A DNA stretch of 64,000 nt from Hyphomicrobiaceae bacterium (GTDB lineage: Bacteria > Pseudomonadota > Alphaproteobacteria > Rhizobiales > Hyphomicrobiaceae), in the NCBI GenBank assembly GCA_025351355.1, contig JANXWC010000191.1, forward strand, positions 62,001 to 126,000. Reading direction: 5' to 3'. Position 1 is the first letter of the stretch. Every line of letters starts with the position of its first letter. The position numbers and the translations under genes are program-made. This document shows positions 24,837-33,972 of the stretch, one piece after another. Below the pieces are notes generated by a model, which worked only from the letters and a program-made list of their open reading frames with translations, was not told the origin of the DNA and did no database searches.

Positions 24837-27299
24837 TTACGCCGCCGGCAGTGCACGGAGAGTTGTTGCTGCCAGATCAGCTTGCCCCATCCGCCCAGGC
24901 CCCGCCTCCGGCAGATGCACCAGAACTCTCGTGCCGCGCCCTGGTTCGCTGTCTAACGACATCGCGCCACCGTGCAATTCCACCAAGCTCTTGACGATCG
25001 CAAGGCCGAGGCCCGCACCGCGATGCTTACCACCTTGATTGTGCGTTTCGAAACGCTCGATGACGCGAGCTTGCTTCTCCTTGGGGATGCCGACGCCTTG
25101 ATCTTCGACGGCAAACAACCGCATTCCCCGCTCCCGCCAACTGCTGATCCGCACCGTCGCGCCTGGATTGGAAAATCCTATGGCGTTGGAAATCAAGTTG
25201 TAGAGCACCTGTCTCACTCTGGCCTCATCGGCCACAAGCATCGCATCCTCTTCCTCGACTTGAATGTCCAGTCGGAGACGCGCGCGTGTGGCGCGCTCAC
25301 GCACGCCGAGCACGGCGGCGTCGATTATTCCCCGCACTTTGACGGGTGCCACTTTCAACTCCAGCCCACCTGCGTCGATCGTGGCCAGATCCAAAATATC
25401 GTCGATGATCGCCAGCAAAGTCTTCGACGACGCGGAGAGATCACCGAGATATTCCTTTTGCTTGTCGTTCAACGGGCCGGTGTTGGGTCGCCCCAGCAGA
25501 TCGCCGAAACCGATGATATTGGTCAGCGGCGAGCGTAGCTCGTAAGACACATGGCCGATGAACTGGCTCTTCAGGCGATCAGCCGCGACCAGCGCTTCGT
25601 TGCGTTCCATCAATGCCCGCTGCGCGCGTTTGGCATCAGTCACGTCAGCAAACGTCATCAGCGTCGCGCCGTCTGGCAATGGTGCGGTTACATAATCGAT
25701 AACCGAGCCATCCGGACGTTCGAGCTGGCCATCGATCGGCTGGCGTCGATCGGATATGCCCGTCACGGCACGGCTCATTCGTGCCCAGACTTCGGCATCA
25801 TCAAAGAGACCACGACACTGTTGAATGATAGCATCGATATGCGGCCCCTCTTTCAACGTGGCGCGCGACAGTCGCCAAATGTGTGCGAAAGCCGAATTGA
25901 ATAGTGTCAATCGCCCGTCGGGTGCGAATACCGCGACCGCCTCGCGAAGACTATCGAGCGTCTCGCTTTGTACCTCGATCAGGCTCTTGAAGCGACTTTC
26001 GAGCGCAAGGCGCTCAGTCACATCGTCGAACAAATAAGTTACGCCACCGTCCGGCCGCTGCTCGGAGATGAGATGAACCGTCCGTCCATCGAGCAAGTGC
26101 CACCAGTTCTCGTAGCCTTCCGCCGTGCGCGCCTTTGTCAGCACACCGGTTTTCCATTCTCGATAATTTACAACCTGTGGGATTCGCGACAACTCGCGCA
26201 GGCGGTCCAGCACTTCGCCGTCGGATGGGCGGCTCTCCAGCCAATCTGCATCGAGCGACCAAAGGCGCCGGAATGCCTCGTTGAAAAAGATCAGCCGCTG
26301 ATCCGGGCCGAACATGGCAACCCCTGTCGCCACCCGGTGCAGCGTACGATCATACGCCGCGATCTGCCGCTCGTGGACGTCCATGACGGCCTCGATGGGC
26401 GCCACATCGACCGCGGCACCGACGACGGTCTCCTCAAGCGGTAACAACACCACGTCATGTGCCTTGCGCTCGCCACCAATGATAATAGGCAGGCGCTCGC
26501 GAAACTCCTTGCCTGATGCGATCTGCGCGTTGGCGCGCGCCAAATCCCGCCCTTCAAGCAGCTCAAGTTGGCCATCGCGGACTTCACCGAAGCCCGAAGC
26601 ATCGACCGCTTTGATATAGGCCGAATTGACCCACGACAGGCGCCCGGTCTCATCACGCATCCACACTGGCATCGTCAGCGCGTCGAGCAATGCTCGGCTG
26701 GCGCGGATTTCGCGTTTGAGCTCGCGGTGCTGATCGATGATGCGCGCGAGGTCACGGCGATAGCCGACAACGTCGCGCAGCCGCAGCACAGCGCGCCCTC
26801 CAGCGGCACGTCCGTCAGCCTCAAGGTGTGCGCCCGACCGTGTGCGCACAAGCAAATTGAACGAGCGACCATCGGCGAACAAGGCGTCGAGCCCGTTTTT
26901 TAGTTCTTCGGCAGATGTCGGCTCCAGCCACAAGCCAAAGCGTTCCAGCTCTGCGGGCTCGACGGGAACGCCGGGAACGGCATTCAGGGAATGATTGATC
27001 AGGCGCGCGCGCTGTCCCTGCTCCCAGAACACCAACACCTGCGCTTCAGCATTGATGATGGCTTCGGTCGCCAGCAGCGTCTTGCGGAGTTCCGCTACGT
27101 CCAATGCGTCAGGAGGCGTCGCACCCCGAGCCACGATCCGCGGGCGAAGCAAAACAGCCACCGCGATCGTGCCCAACGCAATCGCCAGCCCGGCCAACTG
27201 AATAAGCCGGGTCTGCTCGATATTCATTGCCAGATTGGCTTGATCGGTCAGCACGACCAACAGCGTGCACACGATCGCAAGGCTGGCGATCAGCAGCAT
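24837..27299 (-). CDS. divL: DivL-type PAS kinase with Tyr at the phospho-acceptor site
   Basis: The ATG at 27299 has a strong GGGGAG box and opens an 820-residue protein. Two membrane helices (about 1-15 and 32-50) precede several PAS-like domains (from about 70 to 560), then HisKA and HATPase domains. The acceptor box reads HVSYELRSPLTNI, with Tyr586 where kinases carry His. The ATP site is complete: LYNLISNAIGFS, EDQGVGIP and GAGLGLAIVKS. Caulobacter DivL has the same Tyr and controls CckA, hence CtrA, rather than acting as an ordinary kinase. The place between tsaE and ahcY supports this identity. Confidence 0.85.
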   Translation of the reverse strand: MLLIASLAIVCTLLVVLTDQANLAMNIEQTRLIQLAGLAIALGTIAVAVLLRPRIVARGATPPDALDVAELRKTLLATEAIINAEAQVLVFWEQGQRARLINHSLNAVPGVPVEPAELERFGLWLEPTSAEELKNGLDALFADGRSFNLLVRTRSGAHLEADGRAAGGRAVLRLRDVVGYRRDLARIIDQHRELKREIRASRALLDALTMPVWMRDETGRLSWVNSAYIKAVDASGFGEVRDGQLELLEGRDLARANAQIASGKEFRERLPIIIGGERKAHDVVLLPLEETVVGAAVDVAPIEAVMDVHERQIAAYDRTLHRVATGVAMFGPDQRLIFFNEAFRRLWSLDADWLESRPSDGEVLDRLRELSRIPQVVNYREWKTGVLTKARTAEGYENWWHLLDGRTVHLISEQRPDGGVTYLFDDVTERLALESRFKSLIEVQSETLDSLREAVAVFAPDGRLTLFNSAFAHIWRLSRATLKEGPHIDAIIQQCRGLFDDAEVWARMSRAVTGISDRRQPIDGQLERPDGSVIDYVTAPLPDGATLMTFADVTDAKRAQRALMERNEALVAADRLKSQFIGHVSYELRSPLTNIIGFGDLLGRPNTGPLNDKQKEYLGDLSASSKTLLAIIDDILDLATIDAGGLELKVAPVKVRGIIDAAVLGVRERATRARLRLDIQVEEEDAMLVADEARVRQVLYNLISNAIGFSNPGATVRISSWRERGMRLFAVEDQGVGIPKEKQARVIERFETHNQGGKHRGAGLGLAIVKSLVELHGGAMSLDSEPGRGTRVLVHLPEAGPGRMGQADLAATTLRALPAA

Positions 27300-27520
27300 C
27301 GCAAGCTCCCCGCGCGGGTGCCCGATAGTGGTCCTCAACCCTGTCAAAACGGAAATTCGGACCGAAGATCCGACCCATTGCCAACGCGCACACGCATTTA
27401 CGAACGCTTAATCACTGACCCGGAAGATTGCGAATCAGTTTCAATTACTATGATGTGATTTGCTACCGTAGGCCATAGGCTGGTAACGCGCGAAGCAGCA
27501 TATGGGTTAAATCAACAGAA

Positions 27521-27548
27521 AAGGGGACTTCGCAGTACGAAGTCCCCA
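27521..27548 (-). terminator. Rho-independent terminator of ahcY
   Basis: A perfect 10-bp stem is formed by GGGGACTTCG (27523-27532) and CGAAGTCCCC (27538-27547), with a five-base loop. Read on the minus strand it is followed by TTTTCTGTT. It begins about 30 bases after the ahcY stop. Confidence 0.88.
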
Positions 27549-27579
27549 AGCTGATTTGACGTGCCGTGGGCGTACTCTC

Positions 27580-28989
27580 TCAATACCGATAGGTGTCGGC
27601 CTTATATGGCCCGTCACTCTTGACGCCGATATATTCGGCTTGCGCCTTGGTCAATTCCGTTAGCTTTACGCCGATTTTGGCCAGATGCAGACGCGCCACC
27701 TTTTCGTCGAGGTGCTTCGGAAGGGTATAGACCTTTTTCTGGTAGTCGCCCTTGTCGCGCTTCGTCCACAGCTCGATCTGCGCCAGCGTCTGATTGGTGA
27801 AAGAAGCGCTCATCACAAACGAGGGATGGCCCATAGCATTGCCAAGATTGACCAAACGCCCCTCAGAAAGCAGAAGAATGCGATTGCCGTCCGCGAACTC
27901 GATCTCGTCGACTTGCGGCTTGACGTTGTGCCACTTGAAGTTTTTCAGTCCGGCAACATCGATCTCATTGTCGAAGTGGCCGATGTTGCAGACGATCGCG
28001 CGATCTTTCATGCCGCGCATATGATCGGCGGTGATGACGTCCTTGTTGCCCGTGGCGGTAACGAAGATGTCGGCGCGTTTGACCGCGTCCTCCATGGTCG
28101 TCACTTCGTAGCCTTCCATCGCGGCTTGCAAGGCACAGATCGGATCAATTTCCGACACCATCACCCGGCAGCCGGCCTGACGCAACGACGCCGCAGATCC
28201 TTTGCCCACGTCGCCGAATCCAGCGACCATAGCGACCTTGCCAGACATCATTACATCGGTGCCTCGACGAATTCCGTCGACCAGGCTCTCGCGGCAGCCA
28301 TAAAGATTGTCGAATTTCGACTTGGTCACGGAATCATTGACGTTGATGGCAGGGAATAGCAGCTTGCCTTCCTTCTCCATCATATAGAGCCGGTGCACGC
28401 CCGTGGTCGTTTCCTCGGAGACGCCGCGGATATTCTTGGCGAGCTCGGCAAACCAACCTTTGGGCTTTTCCTTCAGCTTATTCTTGAGCAGCTTAAAGAA
28501 GACAACCTCTTCATCCGAGCCGGGCTTATCGAGGAACGCGGTGTCGCCCTGCTCGGCGCGCAGCCCCAGGTGGACGAACATGGTGGCATCGCCACCGTCG
28601 TCAAGGATCATGTTCGGCATTCCGCCGCCATGCCAGTCAAACAACCGTGCCGTATAGTCCCAGTACTCTTCGAGTGTCTCACCCTTGACGGCAAATACTG
28701 GAATTCCGGCTGCGGCGACCGCTGCTGCCGCATGATCCTGCGTCGAGTAAATGTTGCACGACACCCAGCGAATATCCGCACCAAGCGCCGCCAGTGTCTC
28801 GATCAGCACGGCCGTCTGAATCGTCATATGCAAAGAGCCAGCAATCCGCGCGCCCTTTAGCGGCTTAGAAGCACCGTACTCGGCTCTGGTCGCCATCAAC
28901 CCTGGCATCTCGGTCTCAGCGATGGCCAGTTCCTTGCGTCCGAAAGCGGCAAGGCTGATGTCCTTGACGATATAATCTTTGGTGCTCAT
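27580..28989 (-). CDS. ahcY: Adenosylhomocysteinase
   Basis: The 469-residue enzyme hydrolyses S-adenosylhomocysteine to adenosine and homocysteine in the methyl cycle. Diagnostic blocks include [28 protein letters not shown] with the NAD-binding and catalytic Lys/Asp, [15 protein letters not shown] as the dinucleotide loop, ATGNKDVI, and the C-terminal [11 protein letters not shown], which reaches a neighbouring subunit in known structures. The length is that of the bacterial form with the approximately 40-residue insert. The ATG at 28989 has AGGA upstream. A terminator follows and a dyad lies in the upstream region. Confidence 0.97.
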   Translation of the reverse strand: MSTKDYIVKDISLAAFGRKELAIAETEMPGLMATRAEYGASKPLKGARIAGSLHMTIQTAVLIETLAALGADIRWVSCNIYSTQDHAAAAVAAAGIPVFAVKGETLEEYWDYTARLFDWHGGGMPNMILDDGGDATMFVHLGLRAEQGDTAFLDKPGSDEEVVFFKLLKNKLKEKPKGWFAELAKNIRGVSEETTTGVHRLYMMEKEGKLLFPAINVNDSVTKSKFDNLYGCRESLVDGIRRGTDVMMSGKVAMVAGFGDVGKGSAASLRQAGCRVMVSEIDPICALQAAMEGYEVTTMEDAVKRADIFVTATGNKDVITADHMRGMKDRAIVCNIGHFDNEIDVAGLKNFKWHNVKPQVDEIEFADGNRILLLSEGRLVNLGNAMGHPSFVMSASFTNQTLAQIELWTKRDKGDYQKKVYTLPKHLDEKVARLHLAKIGVKLTELTKAQAEYIGVKSDGPYKADTYRY

Positions 28990-29487
28990 AGCCAAATATT
29001 CCTGTTGTTTTGTGCGGGGTCATTCATGGGCGGCTGCATTCGAACTGTCGCAAATCTGCGACAATTTATTTTATCTGCAGGGTAGGTGCGGTAGCCGCGA
29101 GGACCAAAGCCAGACCTCCCAAGGATGATTGAGGTTGCCTATAGCTGAACACGGCGCCCAAGGCAATAAACACATAAAGATTTCGTTATGTCTTGTTGTC
29201 ACGCCTCGAAGAATAGATGAAAACAACATATATATCAGATCTTTAGCCTTTTTCCTGGTTGTCAAAAAAAACGCAACCGATGTCGGCTCCAAGGCCACCA
29301 AGGCCTAACCAAACGGCATCTGAGCGCCGCGACATGGTTTACAAAAGGCTTGCAAAATAAATTCAATTTTATTCTAATTGCATATTCAAAAACCCTGATT
29401 ACTTCCAATTCGATCTATTTATTTTATGACCCGGCAATTTGCTTGGATTAGTTTCATGATTGCAATAATTGATGCAGGAGGCATCTC
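28990..29487. other. AT-rich intergenic region between ahcY and the TadG-like gene
   Basis: These 498 bases separate two divergent genes. The part from 29160 to 29480 is clearly richer in A and T than the rest of the window. It ends with AGGAGG just before the GTG of the next gene. Apart from the ahcY dyad I see no gene, RNA structure or repeat. A minus-strand frame of 76 codons at 29071-29301 looks accidental. Confidence 0.6.
29046..29073 (-). promoter_or_regulatory. Dyad and -10-like box upstream of ahcY
   Basis: TGTCGCA (29046-29052) and TGCGACA (29057-29063) form a perfect 7-bp inverted repeat with a four-base spacer, 57 bases upstream of the ahcY ATG. On the minus strand a TAAAAT box (29068-29073) directly precedes it, so the dyad would cover the transcription start. 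This fits a repressor operator or a small leader hairpin. ArsR-family SahR is a known regulator of ahcY in Proteobacteria, but I cannot match this site to its consensus. Confidence 0.4.
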
Positions 29488-31023
29488 GTGAACCGCGTAT
29501 TACAACCATCGATCAAGATGGTGACGCCAGCTTTGGCGCCACCAACCTACAATGATGTGCCGGGCTACGGCATCCCTACGCCCGCTCAATCCCGCTCCGT
29601 TCTCGCTCGCTTCAGCGACGACAAGCGTGGTTCTACTGCGATCATGTTCGCGTTGTTGATTGCCCCGGTGATGATGCTCACAGGCATGGCTGTCGACTTC
29701 AGCCGCATGGTCACCGTGAAAGCTCGCATGCAGACGGCAATCGACGCCGCGGCACTCGCCGGCGCACGTGCCGCTCAGATGAGCAGCACGAACGTCGCGT
29801 CACTGGCGCAGACCGCGGCGAGCACGTATTACAACGCCATTCCGATGCCGTTCGCGGCGTCGAAGACGTTGTCGAACGTTTCGACTGACTCGAGCCAGAC
29901 GACGTTCACCTGGACGGCGACGTCCTATGTCCAGACGCCGTTCCTGTCGATCGCCGCGATGATCAAATCGCGTCCGGCCGATTCTGGCGCACCTGCTGGT
30001 TGCTCGGCCAGTGGCTGGGTCTGCCAGAAGGTCACGACATCGGCGACCACGACGATTGCGGCGGGAGGTAGCAATACCGGCTACAACATCGAGACATCGT
30101 TCATGCTCGACATCACCGGTTCGATGGCCGGCCAGAAGATCATCGACCTGCAATCGGCGGCCAGCGACGCGGTGGACATTCTGATTTGGGCCGATCAGAG
30201 CAAGTATACCTCGAAGATTGCCATCACGCCGTTCGCGCAGGATGTGCGACTGCCAAGCGCTGCTGCATTCCAGGCGGCGACAGGGTCCGCTGCTGCGAAC
30301 GCTTCGATGACTTACGGCGGCTATTCGTTCCAAAAATACGCCACGCAGTATTGCGTTGCGGAGCGTCCGGGCAATCAGAAGTATACCGATGCTGCTCCAA
30401 GTGCGGCAAACGGCTATCTGATGAAAGCTTGGCTGTATACCGGTTGGGGGGCTTCTTGCGACGTACCCTCCGGTGCAGTTGCCACGCCGCTAACGACCGA
30501 TAAAACAGTGCTGCACAACCTGATCAATAACCTGCAGCCCTCGGGCGGTACTTCAGGTCATCTCGGAACGGCATGGGCCTGGTACATGTTGTCGCCGAAC
30601 TGGAACTCGCTCTGGCCATCGGCTAACGCGGCAGGATCCTACGACACAGCCTATAACATCAACACGAAAACCGGCGATCCGAAAGCTATCAAGCTCAAAA
30701 AGATCGCCATCCTGATGACCGACGGTGACTATAACCAGGAATATACAAGCAGCGGCACCATGACGTACTTCGGCGGTAACCCGGTGAACGACACATCGAG
30801 CAACCAGGCGACCGCTTTGTGCTCGGCCATGAAAGACAAGGGAATTGAAGTCTATACTGTGGCCTTCTCGGCCGGTGGCGGCTTGAGTTCGTCGGCCCAA
30901 ACCCTGCTCACCAATTGCGCTACCGATACGAGCCACTTCTACAATGCATCAACGGGCGACGCCTTGCGTGCCGCCTTCCGCGACATCGCTCTCAAGATCT
31001 CGACCTTGCGGATCACCGGCTAA
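29488..31023 (+). CDS. TadG-like pilus-associated protein with vWA domain
   Basis: The GTG at 29488 is preceded by a perfect AGGAGG. In the 511-residue product, residues 46-70 contain KRGSTAIMFALLIAPVMML, the TadE/TadG type N-terminal helix. A von Willebrand A domain starts near 205 with FMLDITGSMAG as the metal site and IAILMTDGDYN later. Such proteins are exported and linked to Flp/Tad pili or surface attachment. No other tad or flp gene is in the window, so it stands alone here. Confidence 0.82.
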   Translation: MNRVLQPSIKMVTPALAPPTYNDVPGYGIPTPAQSRSVLARFSDDKRGSTAIMFALLIAPVMMLTGMAVDFSRMVTVKARMQTAIDAAALAGARAAQMSSTNVASLAQTAASTYYNAIPMPFAASKTLSNVSTDSSQTTFTWTATSYVQTPFLSIAAMIKSRPADSGAPAGCSASGWVCQKVTTSATTTIAAGGSNTGYNIETSFMLDITGSMAGQKIIDLQSAASDAVDILIWADQSKYTSKIAITPFAQDVRLPSAAAFQAATGSAAANASMTYGGYSFQKYATQYCVAERPGNQKYTDAAPSAANGYLMKAWLYTGWGASCDVPSGAVATPLTTDKTVLHNLINNLQPSGGTSGHLGTAWAWYMLSPNWNSLWPSANAAGSYDTAYNINTKTGDPKAIKLKKIAILMTDGDYNQEYTSSGTMTYFGGNPVNDTSSNQATALCSAMKDKGIEVYTVAFSAGGGLSSSAQTLLTNCATDTSHFYNASTGDALRAAFRDIALKISTLRITG

Positions 31024-31082
31024 GTCACTTCGCGAAGCAAAAGCCGGGCCCGATCGGCCCGCTTGATGCCCCTCCTGCATCG

Positions 31083-31116
31083 CACCCCGTGGTGGCTCCA
31101 TAGCTGCCGCGGGGTG
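31083..31116 (+). terminator. Possible hairpin after the TadG-like gene
   Basis: CACCCCG (31083-31089) can pair with CGGGGTG (31110-31116) around a 20-base loop. A further stem, CGGGCC with GGCCCG, lies at about 31047-31062. Neither has a T-run, so any role in ending transcription is weakly supported. Confidence 0.3.
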
Positions 31117-31156
31117 TAGCCGTTTGGAGGAGCACCGCGCGAAGAGAGCGGGCCCG

Positions 31157-31456
31157 TTACTTGTCTTCGCCGAAGCCATCCATAATCAGGGCAACCAGCG
31201 CCTCGAGCGCTTCCGGCGCCTCAGGGCCCTCAGCTTCCAGATGAATTTTCGTTCCGATGGACGCGCCAAGCATCATCAGACCCATGATCGACGTGCCGCC
31301 GACAGTCTGCCCATCGCGCGTGACGTGCACATTGGCGTTGAACGTCTCAGCCAACTTGACAAACTTCGCGGATGCACGTGCGTGCAGACCTTTGCGATTG
31401 CAAATGACCACCTCAGCGACGGGCCGCCGATCCCGCTCGATGTCGCGTCCCGTCAT
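31157..31456 (-). CDS. ptsH: HPr-family phosphocarrier protein
   Basis: This 99-residue protein has NRKGLHARASAKFVKLA with the phospho-accepting His25, and GTSIMGLMMLGAS with Ser56 at the position phosphorylated by HPr kinase. The ATG at 31456 has CTGGAG six bases upstream; an upstream GTG at 31486 is less likely. It would pass phosphate from enzyme I to the EIIA encoded just upstream. In Rhizobiales such incomplete PTS chains regulate carbon and nitrogen metabolism rather than import sugar. Confidence 0.9.
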   Translation of the reverse strand: MTGRDIERDRRPVAEVVICNRKGLHARASAKFVKLAETFNANVHVTRDGQTVGGTSIMGLMMLGASIGTKIHLEAEGPEAPEALEALVALIMDGFGEDK

Positions 31457-31507
31457 GCGGCACTCCAGCTCCCCGATCAACGCCACCCCAACAATCGAGA
31501 CGGGAAT

Positions 31508-31912
31508 TCAGCCCTCACCTGCGAGCACCTGACTGGCCACACTGATGTATTTGCGACCGGCGTCCTTGGCCGCTGATACGGCTTGGTTCAAGCCCATGTC
31601 CTTGCGGGCCGTCGCCAGCTTGATCAACATCGGTAAATTGATTCCCGCGATGACTTCGGCAGCCGTCTCGTCCATCACATTGATCGCGAGATTGGACGGC
31701 GTGCCGCCGAACATGTCCGTCATGACGATCACACCCTTATCGGCCGTGACCCGCCGGATCGCCGCGACCAATTCGGCGCGCCGCGCTTCCATGTCGTCTT
31801 CCGGACCAATGGAGAGCGTTTCAAGCATCTGCTGAGGGCCGACGACGTGCTCAAGAGCCGCGCGAAATTCCTGCGCCAATCCGCCGTGTGTGACGATAAC
31901 GACGCCGATCAT
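31508..31912 (-). CDS. Mannose-family PTS EIIA domain protein
   Basis: The 134-residue protein from ATG 31912 has MIGVVIVTHGGLAQEF with phospho-acceptor His9 and VIVMTDMFGGTPSNLAINV, the EIIA-Man signature. There is no EIIB, EIIC or EIID, so it is a regulatory phosphoacceptor. It lies 51 bases upstream of HPr in one operon. In other Hyphomicrobiales hprK and chvG/chvI normally precede it; here methylsuccinyl-CoA dehydrogenase does. Confidence 0.88.
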   Translation of the reverse strand: MIGVVIVTHGGLAQEFRAALEHVVGPQQMLETLSIGPEDDMEARRAELVAAIRRVTADKGVIVMTDMFGGTPSNLAINVMDETAAEVIAGINLPMLIKLATARKDMGLNQAVSAAKDAGRKYISVASQVLAGEG

Positions 31913-31942
31913 GATTGCCTTTTCAATTTCAATTGCCGCTCG

Positions 31943-31963
31943 TCGCCCCGCACTTCGGGGCGA
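31943..31963. promoter_or_regulatory. Hairpin in the leader of the EIIA gene
   Basis: TCGCCCCG (31943-31950) and CGGGGCGA (31956-31963) make an 8-bp GC-rich stem with a five-base loop, about 30 bases upstream of the EIIA start codon. It has no T-run on either strand. It could be a leftover terminator, a translation-control hairpin or chance. Confidence 0.35.
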
Positions 31964-32142
31964 CCGGCAGTGCCACCACTGCGCTCGCAATTGTGCCAAG
32001 CCGCGACATGATGATCAGGTCCAGCTGCAGACGCAAGGCTATTTACGTAACTGGTTGCCCAATGTGCTGATTAGTCCACCACACTTTGGAGCACTTGAAT
32101 AGAAATTGAACGCGGTCCATTTTTGCATCCGTCCAACTCCTC

Positions 32143-33792
32143 TCAATTGGCGCCTTCCAGCAGACGGCGGCCGATGACTTGCGCCTGAATCTCTGCGGCT
32201 CCCTCGAAAATATTCAGGATGCGGGCATCGCAAAGAACGCGGCTTATCGGATATTCGAGCGCAAAACCGTTACCGCCGTGGATCTGCAATGCGTTGTCGG
32301 CATTCGCCCACGCAATGCGCGCGCCCAACAACTTTGCCATGCCCGCCTCGACGTCGCAGCGACGGCCAAGATCCTTCTGCCGTGCCGAAAAATAGGTCAG
32401 TTGACGGGCAATCATCGTCTCGACCGCCATCATCACGATTTTGTTGGCGACCCGAGGGAAGGAATAGATCGCCTTGCCGAATTGCTTGCGCTCCATGGCG
32501 TACTTGAGCGCCAGATCCATGGCCGACTGCGCAACACCAACGGCGCGCGCGGCCGTCTGGATCCGCGCCGCCTCGAAGGTCGCCATCAGCTGTTTGAAGC
32601 CTTGCCCCTCGATTCCACCAAGCAACTGCCGGGCGGGCACCTCGAAGCCATCAAACGAAATGTCGTATTCCTTCATACCGCGATAGCCGAGCACTTCAAT
32701 CTCGCCACCACTCATACCCTTTGCCGGAAATGGCTCGGAATCAGTGCCGCGCGGCTTCTCGGCCAGCAACATGGAAAGCCCCTTGTAGCCTGTTTCCTTG
32801 GCATTCGTGCGCACAAGCAGGGTCATCATATCGGCACGGACTGGATGCGTGATCCAAGTCTTCTGGCCGATAATCTTATATGCGTCGCCGTGCAATTCGG
32901 CCCGCGTCTTGAGCGAGGCAAGGTCCGATCCCGTGTTGGGTTCGGTAAAAACCGCTGTCGGCAGAATTTCGCCTGACGCAATCTTCGGCAGATAGTGCGC
33001 TTTTTGCTCTGCCGTTCCGCCAAGAATGATCAACTCCGCAGCGATCTCCGAGCGCGTACCAAGCGAACCGACGCCGATATAGGCGCGCGACAATTCTTCA
33101 GAGACCAGACACATGCTTTCTTTGCCCAAACCAAGCCCGCCGAATTCCTCGGGAATGGTCAAGCCGAAAACTCCGAGTTCGCTCAACTTGGCGATCACAT
33201 CCAATGGAATGTAATGGTTTTTAAGATGCCAATCATGCGCGTGCGGTAGCACCTCGGATTGGCTGAAGCGCCGCATCTGCTCGCGCATTTCGGCAAGCGT
33301 TTCGTCGAGCCCGGTGTCACCGAATGTGGTGGCTGCCGGCTGCGCTGCAATCAATTCTGCGAGCTCCGCCTTGCGTTCATTGGCAAGGCCATGTTCGACC
33401 AATGCACCGACTTTGCCATTGAACTTTTCTATGTCTGACCGCTCGACACCCAGAGACGCCAGCCGCACGGTCTCCAACTGGCTCATCGCGATGCCGCCCG
33501 ACATCTGCGCCAGATACTCGCCCATGCCGATGGCAAGAATGCCGGCCTCCATGGCGCCTAATCGGCCTTCGCTGTCGAGCCGCTCAGCCCATGCCACAAG
33601 TTGCCGAATCGCCTCAACATAGGTCGCAAGCCAGGCAAAACCATGCAGTGCGGCCTGCTCCGCATCATCTTTGCTGCCCTCCAACCTCTGACGCACAGCA
33701 CTCCGAGCCGCGATAAGCAGATCGTCGACCGCACCGACGCCCGCTTTGTAATCGGCAAAAGGTGGGCGCATTTGAAACGACGTCGGGTTCAT
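32143..33792 (-). CDS. mcd: Methylsuccinyl-CoA dehydrogenase
   Basis: The 549-residue flavoprotein has the acyl-CoA dehydrogenase fold with a helical N-terminal extension of about 140 residues, the layout of Mcd. Family blocks include AVFTEPNTGSDLASLKTRA, KTWITHPVRADMMTLLVRT, EVLGYRGMKEYDISFDGFE and ALQIHGGNGFALEYPISRVL, which agree with my recall of characterised Mcd rather than short-chain dehydrogenases. It oxidises (2S)-methylsuccinyl-CoA to mesaconyl-CoA in the ethylmalonyl-CoA pathway for acetate and C1 assimilation. The ATG at 33792 has AGAGG upstream. Other genes of the pathway are not in the window. Confidence 0.88.
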   Translation of the reverse strand: MNPTSFQMRPPFADYKAGVGAVDDLLIAARSAVRQRLEGSKDDAEQAALHGFAWLATYVEAIRQLVAWAERLDSEGRLGAMEAGILAIGMGEYLAQMSGGIAMSQLETVRLASLGVERSDIEKFNGKVGALVEHGLANERKAELAELIAAQPAATTFGDTGLDETLAEMREQMRRFSQSEVLPHAHDWHLKNHYIPLDVIAKLSELGVFGLTIPEEFGGLGLGKESMCLVSEELSRAYIGVGSLGTRSEIAAELIILGGTAEQKAHYLPKIASGEILPTAVFTEPNTGSDLASLKTRAELHGDAYKIIGQKTWITHPVRADMMTLLVRTNAKETGYKGLSMLLAEKPRGTDSEPFPAKGMSGGEIEVLGYRGMKEYDISFDGFEVPARQLLGGIEGQGFKQLMATFEAARIQTAARAVGVAQSAMDLALKYAMERKQFGKAIYSFPRVANKIVMMAVETMIARQLTYFSARQKDLGRRCDVEAGMAKLLGARIAWANADNALQIHGGNGFALEYPISRVLCDARILNIFEGAAEIQAQVIGRRLLEGAN

Positions 33793-33972
33793 AAAAGATA
33801 ACCTCTGCGCATGAAGCCAATGGCCCTGACCGGATGGCCTCATGGATATCATTGCTGCGGCGCAACAGAAAGACCCTTGATGACGTCATCGTCACGTCTA
33901 GAGCGCCGATCAATCACTTTGTGTCGGTAAGCGTCCTTGCAGTAAAGGCTCGCCCGTCGTCATACTGTTCCC

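Noticed and set aside
29071-29301. A 76-codon minus-strand frame upstream of ahcY
   Set aside because: It overlaps the probable ahcY promoter dyad, has no ribosome site and its translation shows no domain.
31024-31070. GC-rich stem directly after the TadG-like gene as a terminator
   Set aside because: Six paired bases with mismatches beyond and no T-run.
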